A stretch of DNA of 64,000 bases from Prosthecobacter sp. (GCF_034366625.1 NZ_JAXMIH010000006.1:992001-1056000), one strand, 5' to 3'. Shown: positions 52,933-62,241, counted from the first letter of the stretch. A program made the numbers and translations. The notes: generated by a model from the sequence alone, not told the origin.

Positions 52933-53330
52933 TTCCTGGCAAAACAGCGCACCAGAAACACCAGCGCCAGCGTCGTCAGCGCACCGGTGGCATCGGCGAC
53001 GAGATCGCGCATGGTTTCGCGGATGCTGTGCTGGATGTGCGAGCCATACACGACATCGGAATAGAGTTCGGCGAACTCCCAGAACAGACCGATGGTGCAG
53101 GCCAGCGTGAAGGTGAAGAGGTAACGGGCAAAAACGGTGAGCTGGCCGAACCAAGACGCAAAGCAATCGAGTGCATGCCAAGAGAAGAAGGCGATGGCCA
53201 CCCCACCACTGTAATGCATCACAAAATCGAGCTGCTGGCGATACGGCGTGCGCATGATGGCCTGGTGGAACAGGAGCACCAGCAGCGGTGCCCAACCGGC
53301 ACGAAGAAGAAGGCGCAGCAGCGGCGTCAT
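52908..53330 (-). CDS. Small membrane protein, DUF2238/YjdF-like
   Basis: 140 residues from ATG 53330. Four hydrophobic segments. The stretch LFWEFAELYSDVVYG...QHSIRETMRDLVADATGAL is similar in pattern to DUF2238 and related integral membrane proteins (FWE..E..D...G..IQ....DTM.DL..D..GA). The start overlaps the stop of the exonuclease gene (ATGA). Function unknown. Confidence 0.65.
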   Translation of the reverse strand: MTPLLRLLLRAGWAPLLVLLFHQAIMRTPYRQQLDFVMHYSGGVAIAFFSWHALDCFASWFGQLTVFARYLFTFTLACTIGLFWEFAELYSDVVYGSHIQHSIRETMRDLVADATGALTTLALVFLVRCFARNQPPASQV

Positions 53331-53875
53331 GCCTTCCAGTCCACCTTCACGCTTTGCTCCCGGCCGTTGCGGTCGTGGTATTTCACATGGCCGTGCTTCG
53401 CGCCGTATTCGTGGACGCATTTGGTCACCTTCACGTCGTAGCAGCAGTACTCGGCGATCTTGGCGACCTCTCCCTGCTGCCACCACTTCAACGCATCGAG
53501 GCCATCGGCGGTTTTGCCCATGCCGAGCGTGGCGGCGGCCACGGCGTCGAGCTTGATGCGATGGCCGAGGGCTTTTTCCAAATCAATGAGCAGGTCGAGG
53601 CTGTGGGGAAGATCGGCCGAATCAAACATGATGTCGTGCCCTTTGAGCACCTCGTAGTCGAAGCCGATATGGTTGAAACCCACGACCAAATCGGCCGCCT
53701 TGAGCTGCTTGATGAGCGCGGGAGCCTCGTCCTGTGTGTAGATCGCGTATTCGTTCTGCTTCGTGCTGAACGTGCAGGCCACCGAAATGCCCATCATGTG
53801 CTTGTTGCCCCAGCCGCCGACGTCGTTGGCGGTACGGCGTGTTTCGAGGTCGAAATAGACGATGTCTCCGGCCAT
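53327..53875 (-). CDS. DEDD-type 3'-5' exonuclease (RNase H-like fold)
   Basis: 182 residues from ATG 53875. Exonuclease motifs in order: VYFDLET (Asp, Glu), GFNHIGFDYEVL (Asp) and YCCYDVKVTKCVHEYG (Asp in the YDVxxT motif). This is the RNase_H_2/YprB-like group of predicted DNA or RNA exonucleases. It is not a DNA polymerase subunit by length. Translationally coupled to the downstream membrane protein gene. Confidence 0.8.
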   Translation of the reverse strand: MAGDIVYFDLETRRTANDVGGWGNKHMMGISVACTFSTKQNEYAIYTQDEAPALIKQLKAADLVVGFNHIGFDYEVLKGHDIMFDSADLPHSLDLLIDLEKALGHRIKLDAVAAATLGMGKTADGLDALKWWQQGEVAKIAEYCCYDVKVTKCVHEYGAKHGHVKYHDRNGREQSVKVDWKA

Positions 53876-53897
53876 GATCGCGTAGCGTGGCGGAAAC

Positions 53898-54257
53898 TCA
53901 GCCGATGCGATAAACGATGCGCGCCTTGTCCATGTCGTAGGGCGACATTTCAATCTTCACGGCGTCGCCGATGACGAGACGGATGAATTTTTTGCGCATC
54001 TTGCCGGAGATATGAGCCAGCACTTCGTGACCATTGCGCAGTCTCACGCGGAACATGGTGCCGGCGAGCACGGCAGCGATGGTGCCTTCGAGTTCGATGG
54101 CTTCTTCCTTTTGCTTGGCCTCATCCTCAGGCTCCACCGGGCGTGGTGGTGGAGCGTAACGTGGCGGCGGAGGGCCGTTGCGTTTGGGTGGGCCGCCGCG
54201 GGAAGGACCGCGATTGGGGCCGCTGCGTGATGGGCCTTTGCGTTTGGGAGGAGGCAT
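53898..54257 (-). CDS. infA: Translation initiation factor IF-1 with Pro/Arg-rich N-terminal extension
   Basis: 119 residues against the normal ~72. Residues ~52-119 are a complete IF-1 S1/OB domain ([53 protein letters not shown]). The first ~50 residues are a Pro/Arg/Lys/Gly-rich extension ([17 protein letters not shown]...). There is no ATG closer to the domain, but an in-frame GTG at 54137 would give a 79-residue protein of near-normal size. IF-1 binds the 30S A site during initiation; the basic extension could bind RNA. Confidence 0.92.
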   Translation of the reverse strand: MPPPKRKGPSRSGPNRGPSRGGPPKRNGPPPPRYAPPPRPVEPEDEAKQKEEAIELEGTIAAVLAGTMFRVRLRNGHEVLAHISGKMRKKFIRLVIGDAVKIEMSPYDMDKARIVYRIG

Positions 54258-54398
54258 AGTTGAAAAAGTTGGGCGTGAGGATGCTGCCGCGCGAAGGGAT
54301 TACAAGAGTAATTTTGCAGGGGGAAAACGCCTGTTTGGCCAGTTCAGGCAGACAAAAATCTCGCCGCCGTGCGTCCTGTCCGTGAAACTGCCACCCGC

Positions 54399-54908
54399 AT
54401 GCCTGCCACGCCGACCTTGCCCGAACTCTACGATGCCCACGCGGCGGGGCTGTTTCATTACTTTGCCAGTTTTACCGGCGAGGAGGCGGATGCGAAGGAC
54501 CTGCTGCAGGAATTGTTCATCAAACTGGCCCGGCAGAAGATTCCACAGGATGTAGCGAACATGCGGGCCTGGCTGCTGCGTCTGGCGCATCATCACTCCA
54601 TCGACTGGCTGCGGCGGCATCGCGTGCGGAGGCGCGCAGAGGATGATGCGAGGCCGGTGGAAATATTTGCGACGTGCGAAGACCCGGACCAGGCGGAACT
54701 TGCCAGACGCCTCACGCAGGCGCTGGCCCTGCTGCCGCTGGAGCAGCGCAGCGTGGCGCAGTTGAAGCTGTGGGACGGGCTGACTTTTGAAGAGATCGCG
54801 GAAGTGCAGTGTATTCCGCTGAATACCGCCGCCAGCCGCTACCGCTACGCGCTGGAGAAACTGCGGAGCGAATTGAAACCGCTGTACGATGAACTGAAAC
54901 CGTCATGA
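54399..54908 (+). CDS. ECF-type RNA polymerase sigma factor
   Basis: 169 residues from ATG 54399 (GTG 54369 is an alternative). Region 2: LYDAHAAGLFHYFASFTGEEADAKDLLQELF and RAWLLRLAHHHSIDWLRR. Region 4: LPLEQRSVAQLKLWDGLTFEEIAEVQCIPLNTAASRYRYALEKLR. An alternative sigma factor of the extracytoplasmic-function group. The next gene starts in its stop codon and encodes a small membrane protein that may be its regulator. Confidence 0.9.
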   Translation: MPATPTLPELYDAHAAGLFHYFASFTGEEADAKDLLQELFIKLARQKIPQDVANMRAWLLRLAHHHSIDWLRRHRVRRRAEDDARPVEIFATCEDPDQAELARRLTQALALLPLEQRSVAQLKLWDGLTFEEIAEVQCIPLNTAASRYRYALEKLRSELKPLYDELKPS

Positions 54909-55186
54909 ACACGAATCCCGATGCTTTGGAAAACGATCTGCGCGCCTTGCAACGCCGCGAGTTGCCGCCGGAGTGGCACCGCGAGATCCTGCGCATCACC
55001 AAACTCCCGCCGCGCACACCGCGCTGGCTTGTCGCGGGCTGGAGCATGGCCTGGGCGGCGATTTTGCTGATGTACTTCACCACGCCGGCGGAACCGGACA
55101 TGCAGCCAAGTTCGGCCCATGCCACGCCTGCCATGTTGTGGCAGGAGCGTGCCGCCCTCATCGAAGACCTGCTGGCCGTCAACTGA
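54905..55186 (+). CDS. Small single-helix protein, possible anti-sigma factor
   Basis: 93 residues. A soluble N-terminus (ALENDLRALQRRELPPEWHREIL) precedes one membrane helix (WLVAGWSMAWAAILLMYFT) and a short periplasmic end. Overlap with the ECF sigma gene (ATGA) and this topology fit an anti-sigma partner, though no zinc-binding HxxxCxxC motif is present. Confidence 0.65.
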   Translation: MNTNPDALENDLRALQRRELPPEWHREILRITKLPPRTPRWLVAGWSMAWAAILLMYFTTPAEPDMQPSSAHATPAMLWQERAALIEDLLAVN

Positions 55187-55212
55187 CCATTCACCTCCAA
55201 CCTCGCCCTCTT

Positions 55213-56763
55213 ATGCTTCGTCGCATCACCTCCAAACGTGTCACACGTGTCCTGCTGTGGATTTTCATCACCCTCGTCACCCTCATCGTGCTGTTGTTCG
55301 TCTGGACGAACTGGAGCGGCAAACGCCGCTGGGCCGCAGTGCAGGCGATGATCGAGCGCGAGGGTGAAACGCTCGACTTCCGCAAGCTGCTGCCCGCCAC
55401 ACCGCCAGAGGCGGAAAATCTGCTCGCGATCGAGCCACTGCGCGGAATTGCGATGGTCATTGATGGCGACGAGAGCAGAGGCGATCCTGGCGCGAAGCGG
55501 AAAGCGCTGGAGGCGATGAAATGGGATGCGAAGGGCAAGTTGCCAGCGGCCAGCGGAGTCACCCTGGGTCAGGCCGCAGGCATGGCGAGCTGGGTGAAAT
55601 TTCTGCGCGAAGCGAAGTTTCTCAACCTGCCTGTGGACTCCTCCACTCCTGGTCGTGATGTTTTGAATGCGCTGGATGTGAAGTTTCCGCTGCTCAAACA
55701 GCTCACGGATGAATTGCCGAAGCGTTCACAGGCGATGTTCACCCCCGGACTGCGGGAGAGAGAGCTGCCGGAGCTGCTGTTCAGCTTGCGAGTGCCGCAT
55801 TATGCCCCGGCGCAAACATTGGCGCGGATGCTAGGCCTGCGCGCACGAGCAGCACTGGAAGCCAAAGAAAGCCATGAGGCCACGCGGAGCATTCTCGTGG
55901 CCCGAAGCCTTGGCGCGGCCTGTGAGTCCGAGCCGCTGCTGATCGGATTCCTCGTGGGTCTTACGGCGGACGCCAACGCCACCGAGGCGGTATGGCAAGG
56001 CCTGCGTGAACGTGCCTTTGCCGCCGACAATTTGCGCCTGTTGCAAGATGCCTTCGCCACACATGACATCGACAAGGCGCTGCTGCTGGCCATGCGCGGT
56101 GAGATGGCCGCAGGGCTGAGTTCGCTGGCCTATCTCCAGGACGCTGCCGCTGGAAGGAAAAAAGCCAGTGAGGATATGGCGGACGCCCTTTCAGGTGATG
56201 GCACTGGCTTGACGTTGAATGCGTATCGAGCCGTGCCCGGCGGCTTGTTTGACCACTGGAAGAGCGTGGTCGCGGAAATGGAATTGCGACATTTGATCCA
56301 ACCGCTCAAGAAGGGGGAAATCGCGGGGGCTGTGAGTGCTGGAGAGGCGCTGGATCGTGAAATCATGGAGAAACGGAATTTTCTACTGCATGCGGATCAC
56401 ATCATGGCCCGGCTCATGGTCCCCGCCGTGAAACAGGTCAGCGCGCACGCTTTGCTGGCACAGGTTCGTGCACGTCAGGCCATGACGGCGATCGCCTTGG
56501 AGCGATTTTATCTCAAGCATTCGAGGTATCCCGCGCTGCTAGATGAACTCGTGCCGGAGTTTCTCCCCGCAGTGCCGCTGGATCCGTGTGATGGCAAAGC
56601 ACTGCGTTACCGTGTGAACAACAACGGGCGCTACACGCTCTGGTCCGTGGCTTTTGATGGCAAAGATGACGCTGGCAAAGTGAACCCGACGGCAGACCTC
56701 AGTGCCATGAAAAAGGCTGGTTATCTCGGCGATTGGGCCTGGCAGTATGAGCCGGTGAAATGA
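55213..56763 (+). CDS. Membrane-anchored protein with pseudopilin-like C-terminal domain
   Basis: 516 residues from ATG 55213. N-terminal basic stretch and one helix (VLLWIFITLVTLIVLLFVW), a long helical periplasmic region, then a C-terminal segment AMTAIALERFYLKHSRYPALLDELVPEFLPAVPLDP...LRYRVNNNGRYTLWSVAFDGKDD. That tail closely resembles the type II secretion pseudopilin C-terminal pattern often attached to otherwise unknown planctomycete and verrucomicrobial proteins. Third gene after the ECF sigma factor, 26 bases downstream; it may belong to that operon or regulon. Confidence 0.7.
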   Translation: MLRRITSKRVTRVLLWIFITLVTLIVLLFVWTNWSGKRRWAAVQAMIEREGETLDFRKLLPATPPEAENLLAIEPLRGIAMVIDGDESRGDPGAKRKALEAMKWDAKGKLPAASGVTLGQAAGMASWVKFLREAKFLNLPVDSSTPGRDVLNALDVKFPLLKQLTDELPKRSQAMFTPGLRERELPELLFSLRVPHYAPAQTLARMLGLRARAALEAKESHEATRSILVARSLGAACESEPLLIGFLVGLTADANATEAVWQGLRERAFAADNLRLLQDAFATHDIDKALLLAMRGEMAAGLSSLAYLQDAAAGRKKASEDMADALSGDGTGLTLNAYRAVPGGLFDHWKSVVAEMELRHLIQPLKKGEIAGAVSAGEALDREIMEKRNFLLHADHIMARLMVPAVKQVSAHALLAQVRARQAMTAIALERFYLKHSRYPALLDELVPEFLPAVPLDPCDGKALRYRVNNNGRYTLWSVAFDGKDDAGKVNPTADLSAMKKAGYLGDWAWQYEPVK

Positions 56764-57600
56764 TCAGTACAAATCCAGCGCCAGATCAAGCGCACGGGCG
56801 GAGTGCGTGAGTGCGCCTACGGAGATGGCGTTCACGCCGGTGGCGGCCACGTCTTTGATCGTGTCGAGGGTGATGCCACCGCTGGCTTCGAGCCAGAGCC
56901 TGCCGTTCACGAGCTTCACGGCCTCACGCTGCTGATCGGTGGTCATGTTGTCGAGCAGGAGCATGTCCACTCCATCGAGGGTGAGGAAATCGGCGACTTG
57001 TTGCAAAGTAGCGGCTTCGAGCTGGACGCGGACGCCAGCGCGTTCGGTGTGCAGCTTATGAATGGCGGTTTGGAGGGATTTTAAATCGCTGTTGGCGGCG
57101 AGGTGGTTGTCTTTGACCATGGCGTGGTCGTAGAGACCCATGCGGTGGTTGGTGCCGCCACCGTGTTTGACGGCGGCTTTTTCGAGCAAACGCCAACCAG
57201 GGGTGGTTTTACGGGTGTCCCAGACTTGGACGGGATGCGGTTGGACGGCATCGACGTATCGTTTTGTCTGCGTGGCGACGCCACAGAGGCGCTGGAGGAA
57301 GTTCAGAGCCGTGCGCTCGGCGGTGAGCAGGGAGCGTGTGCTGCCAGCGGCTTTAAGGAGGACGCTGCCGCGTTCAAAAGGACTGCCGTCAGAGATGCAG
57401 ATCTCGACTTCGAGCGCCGGGTCGATTTCCTTGAAGACCGCGACGGCGATTTCGGCCCCGGAGACGATGCCAGGCTCGCGGGCGACGATTTCGGCCTTGG
57501 AACGTGAGTTTTTGGGGATGAAGTAGAGGGAGGTGACATCACCAGAGCCGACATCTTCAGCGATGGCGGCGCGGATCAGGGCAGAAACGGAGGATTCCAT
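56764..57600 (-). CDS. nadC: Nicotinate-nucleotide pyrophosphorylase (carboxylating)
   Basis: 278 residues from ATG 57600. NadC motifs: EDVGSGDVTS, TAERTALNFLQRLCGVAT, DTRKTTPGWRLLEKAAVKHGGG, HRMGLYDHAMVKDNH and LEASGGITLDTI. It makes nicotinate mononucleotide from quinolinate and PRPP in NAD synthesis. Convergent with the pseudopilin-tail gene with no gap; nadA and nadB are not in the window. Confidence 0.95.
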   Translation of the reverse strand: MESSVSALIRAAIAEDVGSGDVTSLYFIPKNSRSKAEIVAREPGIVSGAEIAVAVFKEIDPALEVEICISDGSPFERGSVLLKAAGSTRSLLTAERTALNFLQRLCGVATQTKRYVDAVQPHPVQVWDTRKTTPGWRLLEKAAVKHGGGTNHRMGLYDHAMVKDNHLAANSDLKSLQTAIHKLHTERAGVRVQLEAATLQQVADFLTLDGVDMLLLDNMTTDQQREAVKLVNGRLWLEASGGITLDTIKDVAATGVNAISVGALTHSARALDLALDLY

Positions 57601-57747
57601 GGGTGAGGGGAGTTTAGGGCGCAATCCGGCGGTTTCCAGCCTGGGGGAAAAACAGGTTGCCAAATGAGGTGAACTGTCCATCTTCCCCGCCCCTCGCCCC
57701 CGGCCTGACTGATTCACGGCCTGCGATGCGAGGTTGAGGAGCGTGTT

Positions 57748-58119
57748 ATGAGCAAAATCATCGAAAAGATCAATCAAGAGCAATTGAAAAAGGAAGTCTC
57801 CGCTTTCACCGTGGGTGACAGCGTCAAAGTCCACACCCGCGTGGTGGAAGGCGACAAGGAACGTATCCAGATTTTCGCGGGCATCGTCATCGCCCGCAAG
57901 GGCTGCGGCATCAACGAGGCCTTTACTGTCCGCAAGATTTCCTATGGCGAGGGCGTGGAACGTGTGTTCCCTCTGCACAGCCCGAAAGTCGCGAAAGTGG
58001 AGGTCACCAAGACTGGTCGCGTGCGTCGTGCCCGTCTGCATTACCTGCGTAAACGCCAGGGCAAGGAGGCGATGTCTGTGAAGGATCAGAGCCAGCAGCA
58101 GAACGCCGAGGCGGCTTGA
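57748..58119 (+). CDS. rplS: 50S ribosomal protein bL19
   Basis: 123 residues. Typical bL19 core: [64 protein letters not shown] and [17 protein letters not shown] good ribosome-binding site GAGGAG precedes the ATG by six bases, rare in this window. It stands alone rather than behind rpsP-rimM-trmD. It ends at a strong terminator. Confidence 0.96.
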   Translation: MSKIIEKINQEQLKKEVSAFTVGDSVKVHTRVVEGDKERIQIFAGIVIARKGCGINEAFTVRKISYGEGVERVFPLHSPKVAKVEVTKTGRVRRARLHYLRKRQGKEAMSVKDQSQQQNAEAA

Positions 58120-58150
58120 TGCGTCCATTGGAGCGTGTGTGTTTCAAAAG

Positions 58151-58183
58151 AAAAAGGCAGCGCCGTGAGGCGCTGCCTTTTTT
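58151..58183. terminator. Rho-independent terminator shared by rplS and the convergent gene
   Basis: A 14-base stem (AAAAAGGCAGCGCC pairing with GGCGCTGCCTTTTT) with GTGA loop is flanked by A and T runs, so it works on both strands. It ends rplS on the plus strand and the gene at 58241-59848 on the minus strand. Confidence 0.93.
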
Positions 58184-58240
58184 GTGAATGATCGAAATGC
58201 TGTCGGGTAGGTTCGCGGGAGTAACTCACCTGCAGGCCGG

Positions 58241-59848
58241 CTATTTCTTCTTCTTGCCGCCTGACATTGCGGCAACGAGGACAATAACTACCACGCCAAC
58301 ACCGATGAGCAGAAGGGTGTTGGTGCTGAGGCCGCCTTCCGCCTCCGCTGGGACAACCGGGGCAGCCATTGGAGGGGCGGTGGGAACGGGCTGCGCGTAG
58401 GCTGCCTGCGGTGGCTGGGTGGGATAACCAGCAGGAGGAGCGGCGGCACCTGGGGCGGGGACTCCTGGAGTGACACCAGGCTGCTGGACGGGATAGCCTG
58501 TGGTCGGCGCTGTCCCCGGTACGGGGACGGTTCCTGGCGCAGGCATTACTGCTGGTGCTGCTGTGCCTGGAGCAACCGTGCCCGGGGCAAGAGCGGTGGG
58601 GGTGCCACCAGCGGCTGCGGCGAGGGCGGCGGCCACTTTATCATCCATTCCTGGCGTACCTGTGCCGCCAATGGCACTGGATCCGCTTGCGGCCCCGGTG
58701 GCGGATTGCACCTGCCGTTGCGCCGGTAGCATGGCGAGCTGCTGCTGGGCATAGGCATAGCGCTGGCGGTACGCTTGGAAAACGTTCTGATAGAATTGTT
58801 TGCTGGTGGCGTCGGCGCTTGCTGCGGCGGTTTCGCCTTCAAGAATGGCCTCTCCCATCTTTTTCAACTCCCCGGCATCCTGGCCTGCCTTGAGATCCGC
58901 CTGCATGAGGCGTGCGATGGCCTCGTTGACTTTGGTTATGGTGGCGATGTCAATCTCCTTCAAGCGGGTTTTTTCGGTAATGATGTTCTTGGAAAGCACT
59001 TTCAGGCTCGGCAGATCATACTTATTGGGGGTGAACCATTTGCTGGACTTGCGCTCCATATCATAGGCGGTCTTCCACTGCTCCTTTTCTCGACTAATGG
59101 CGTCCTTAAAACGTGTGAGATCCGGTTCGATGAGCTTTTTGATGCTCTCATCACGCATCTTCTGCAAGGTGGGCTGGTCCTTGATCATCTGCTCGATCTG
59201 AGCTTCTTGTTTCGTCAAAATGGCAAGAATCTCTTCGACCGCCTTGGGGTAATACACGGAGGCGATATAGCCGCTGGTCGGGTTGGCGAGTTTTTCGAAC
59301 TCCTTGAGCGCTCCGTTGAAGTCCTTCGCCTCAGCTTTTTCCATGATCGCAGCACGTAAGGCATACGCCTTGATGTTGTAGCTGTCCGCCTTGGCTTCGT
59401 CGGGACTGAGCCAGCGCCCTTCAAGCTTGATTCCGCCGCCGACGACTTTCTCCTTCTCCTCCTGCACGTCGGTGACCAATTTCTCGACTTCAGCGGCCTC
59501 TTTGGTGCCGGGATAGCGGTTCACAAAGGGGCGCAGCCGGTCCTGAATGAGCTGCTCGTATTTCTCTGCCGTCATGAGGTCGGGCGTGGGCAGCAGCTTC
59601 TTCAGCTCGATGAGTTCTACTTCCTCTGGCTTCTGCTTGAGAATTTCGGTGATTTCCGACCGCGGAATGTCCTTCTCGTCCCAGATCTTCGGCGTCAGCT
59701 TGTAGCGCATGCGGATCGCCGTTGGGGTTTCGGAGAGGATGTTGCCCTCCAGTCTTTTGCCGTCTTTGAGGGTCACAATGTCAGCATGCAGAAACCCGGC
59801 GCTGCAGACAAGGGCAAGCAAGACAGATCGGAAACAGCTCAATTTCAT
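58241..59848 (-). CDS. Secreted/membrane-anchored verrucomicrobial protein with PTPDL motif
   Basis: 535 residues. Signal peptide (SVLLALVCSAGFLHA), then a short ADIVTLKDGKRLEGNIL segment that resembles the N-terminal part of other verrucomicrobial exported proteins. It is followed by LLPTPDLMTAEKYEQLI and a long helical region up to ~residue 375. A ~130-residue Ala/Pro/Gly/Thr-rich linker leads to a C-terminal membrane helix (TNTLLLIGVGVVVIVLVAAM) and a GGKKKK end. The layout (periplasmic helical domain on a flexible stalk anchored by a C-terminal helix) is unusual. I recall a family named after the PTPDL motif in annotation databases but cannot confirm it here. Confidence 0.7.
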   Translation of the reverse strand: MKLSCFRSVLLALVCSAGFLHADIVTLKDGKRLEGNILSETPTAIRMRYKLTPKIWDEKDIPRSEITEILKQKPEEVELIELKKLLPTPDLMTAEKYEQLIQDRLRPFVNRYPGTKEAAEVEKLVTDVQEEKEKVVGGGIKLEGRWLSPDEAKADSYNIKAYALRAAIMEKAEAKDFNGALKEFEKLANPTSGYIASVYYPKAVEEILAILTKQEAQIEQMIKDQPTLQKMRDESIKKLIEPDLTRFKDAISREKEQWKTAYDMERKSSKWFTPNKYDLPSLKVLSKNIITEKTRLKEIDIATITKVNEAIARLMQADLKAGQDAGELKKMGEAILEGETAAASADATSKQFYQNVFQAYRQRYAYAQQQLAMLPAQRQVQSATGAASGSSAIGGTGTPGMDDKVAAALAAAAGGTPTALAPGTVAPGTAAPAVMPAPGTVPVPGTAPTTGYPVQQPGVTPGVPAPGAAAPPAGYPTQPPQAAYAQPVPTAPPMAAPVVPAEAEGGLSTNTLLLIGVGVVVIVLVAAMSGGKKKK

Positions 59849-59985
59849 GGTGTGAAGCGGGTTTTTTTTGGATTGAATGGTCAGAGAAGGCTACGCGCAT
59901 GGATATGCGCGGGTTTTGAGAAATAACTCAAAACCACACCACGAGTAAAGAACGAACCTGATTTTCCTCTGTTCCGGGCTGCAAC

Positions 59986-60441
59986 TCAGTTCGTGCGGCG
60001 CTTGAGCACGATGCGCTTGAAACGGGCGGTTCCGTCCTGGCTCACGCTCATGACCTCCGGGTCGTTGACGAAGACGTTGTGGATGAGGCGGCGGTAGTAA
60101 CTGTTCATCGGCGGCAGGTCGGCATTCTGGCCGGTGGCGCGCACGCGCTCGCCCAATTCCTTGGCCCGGGCGACCATCTTGTCCTCACGCATGGAGCGGT
60201 AGAACTCCACATCGACACGGATGCGCGGGGCGTCCTTGATGTGGCGCTGGAGAATGCGGTTCACGAGATACTGGATGTCATCCAGCGTCTCGCCCCGGCG
60301 TCCGATGAGCGCGTCGGAGTCATCGGTGAGCACCTGCAACGTGGGGCCGTCGGGACCGCTGTCCTCCTCAATCTGGACGACAAAGCCCAGATACCCAAGC
60401 ATGGCATCGAGAATGTGACGTGCGTGTTCGAGGGGAGTCAT
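59986..60441 (-). CDS. KH-R3H RNA-binding protein (Jag/KhpB family, no Jag-N domain)
   Basis: 151 residues. KH domain with LIGRRGETLDDIQYLVNRIL (GxxG loop), then an R3H domain with YYRRLIHNVFVNDPEVMSVS. The N-terminal Jag_N domain of Firmicutes is absent, giving a short form. It lies next to yidC as in most genomes and probably binds RNA in regulation of cell division or envelope genes. Confidence 0.9.
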   Translation of the reverse strand: MTPLEHARHILDAMLGYLGFVVQIEEDSGPDGPTLQVLTDDSDALIGRRGETLDDIQYLVNRILQRHIKDAPRIRVDVEFYRSMREDKMVARAKELGERVRATGQNADLPPMNSYYRRLIHNVFVNDPEVMSVSQDGTARFKRIVLKRRTN

Positions 60442-60447
60442 GGGCGG

Positions 60448-62241
60448 CTAGCCTCCTAGGCGGGGCGGTTTCGGTCCTTTCTTCTTCTCCTTGTGGCCCA
60501 TCGGGTTGAAGAACGGATTCTGCGGCGGCGGTCCCTTGGGCACCGGTTTTTGCGTCACTTTTTCGAGTTTAGGCTCGGGGACGTAGAGCTTCATGATCCA
60601 GGTCTGGGCGATGCTGAAAATATTCTGGGTGGACCAGTAAAGCGCGAGCGCGGCGGCAAAGGTGTAGCAAATGAACAGGAAGAAGATGGGCATCAGCATG
60701 AAGATGCGCTGCTGCATCTTGTCCATGCTCTGCGGCTGGGGTGTGAGCTTCATTTGCGCCACCATCGTCAGGCCCATGATGAGCGGCAGGGGATTGACGT
60801 CGAAACCCATGAACTGTGTCACGGTGTCGGCGGCGGAAAGATCCTGCACCCACAGCCAGCTCTGGCCGCGCAGCTCGGCGGCGTATTCCAGCACGCGATA
60901 AAGACCGAAGAAGATGGGAATCTGCAAAAACAGCGGCAGGCAGCCGCCCAAGGGATTCACGCCATACTCTTTGTAGAGCTTCATCACCTCCATCTGCTGC
61001 TGCTGCGGATTGTCCTTGTACTTTTCCTGAAGCTCCTTCATCAGCGGGCCCAGCAGGCCCATGCGCTTCATCGTGCCGGTGGATTTCGCATGGATCGGCC
61101 ACAGGCAGAGCCGCACAAAAATCGTCAGCAAGATGACCGCCGCGCCCCAGTTGCCGGTCATGTCATGCGTCCAGCGCATCACCCAGGAGAGGAAGATGCT
61201 GATCGGCTTGAACCAGCCGTAGAACATCGCAAAGCTGCGCTGCTTGCCGATCTTGCTCAGGCGGTCATACTCTTTCGGGCCAAGGTAGATCTGATAATTT
61301 TCCGTGACGGAGGCTCCTGGTGCCAGATCAATCGTCGGCAGACCCAGCGAGGCGTCGTAGGCATGGTCTTCGATGTCGGTCTTGCCCGCATGTGCCGCAT
61401 CAATCGGCTGTGCCAGTTTGCGACGTGACGACCAGAATTTTGCCGGAGCGTCCTTCTCCGCCGTGCGCGTGACGATGTGCGTGTAGAAGCGCCCCATCAC
61501 GCCGGCGTAGCGCAGCGCTTCGAAGGACTGCCGAAACTCCGTCTTCAGCTCGCTGAACCACGGCTTCGCGAAGAAGTCCGACTGGTAGTAGTCCGCGTCA
61601 CCCGCGTCATTCCAGAAGAAACCTTCGTAGCGCGCGTCATCGTGCTTCAAGGCGCTCGAAGCCCCGGCGTAGAGATAATATTCCTCGGAGCGATGCTGCG
61701 CCGCGCCGGTGTTTTTCAGCGTGATGGCAAGGTCGATCAGATGCTCGTCGCTCTCCTTGCCTTCCGTCAGCGTGTAAGTCTTCGTCACCACGATGCCCTC
61801 GGCACTGGTGCCTTCAAAAGTGGCGCTCTTTTCACTTTTCGCCGTCAGCTTGTAAACGATCGCATCCAGCCCCGCAGGCTCACGACGCAGCGCCCCGATC
61901 GGCTCCACCGCATTCTTGTTCAGTGTCACACGATCCGTTCCCGCGAGCACCGCCCGTGCAATACCGCCACCTTTCGAGGTCAGTTCGAACGTCACACTGC
62001 CTGCGGTCAGGGAATGAGTTTCTTCCGGCACCACGGGAGCAACTGGCGCCACAGGCGTCGTGGCAACAGGAGCCGTTGCAGATGGAACTGCGGGTGTTTC
62101 CGCGGTCTTTTTGGCAGCTTCCTCCTGTTGTTTGCGAGCGGCCTCAGCCTGCGCGGCCTTCTGGTTTTCCTGCATGTAGTGCCAGTTCACCCCCATGAGG
62201 ATGACGCACAGCGTAACGATGATCCAACTTTTACGGTCCAT
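60448..62241 (-). CDS. yidC: Membrane protein insertase YidC
   Basis: 597 residues, the Gram-negative long form. First helix near the N-terminus (SWIIVTLCVILMGVNWHYM), an Ala/Pro/Thr linker, a large periplasmic beta domain (~80-330), then the five-helix insertase core from GNWGAAVILLTIFVRLCLWPIHAKST with the conserved Arg, VNPLGGCLPLFLQIPIFFGLYRVL and a basic C-terminal tail. It inserts and folds inner-membrane proteins, including oxidase subunits. Six bases separate its stop from the jag start. Confidence 0.96.
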   Translation of the reverse strand: MDRKSWIIVTLCVILMGVNWHYMQENQKAAQAEAARKQQEEAAKKTAETPAVPSATAPVATTPVAPVAPVVPEETHSLTAGSVTFELTSKGGGIARAVLAGTDRVTLNKNAVEPIGALRREPAGLDAIVYKLTAKSEKSATFEGTSAEGIVVTKTYTLTEGKESDEHLIDLAITLKNTGAAQHRSEEYYLYAGASSALKHDDARYEGFFWNDAGDADYYQSDFFAKPWFSELKTEFRQSFEALRYAGVMGRFYTHIVTRTAEKDAPAKFWSSRRKLAQPIDAAHAGKTDIEDHAYDASLGLPTIDLAPGASVTENYQIYLGPKEYDRLSKIGKQRSFAMFYGWFKPISIFLSWVMRWTHDMTGNWGAAVILLTIFVRLCLWPIHAKSTGTMKRMGLLGPLMKELQEKYKDNPQQQQMEVMKLYKEYGVNPLGGCLPLFLQIPIFFGLYRVLEYAAELRGQSWLWVQDLSAADTVTQFMGFDVNPLPLIMGLTMVAQMKLTPQPQSMDKMQQRIFMLMPIFFLFICYTFAAALALYWSTQNIFSIAQTWIMKLYVPEPKLEKVTQKPVPKGPPPQNPFFNPMGHKEKKKGPKPPRLGG

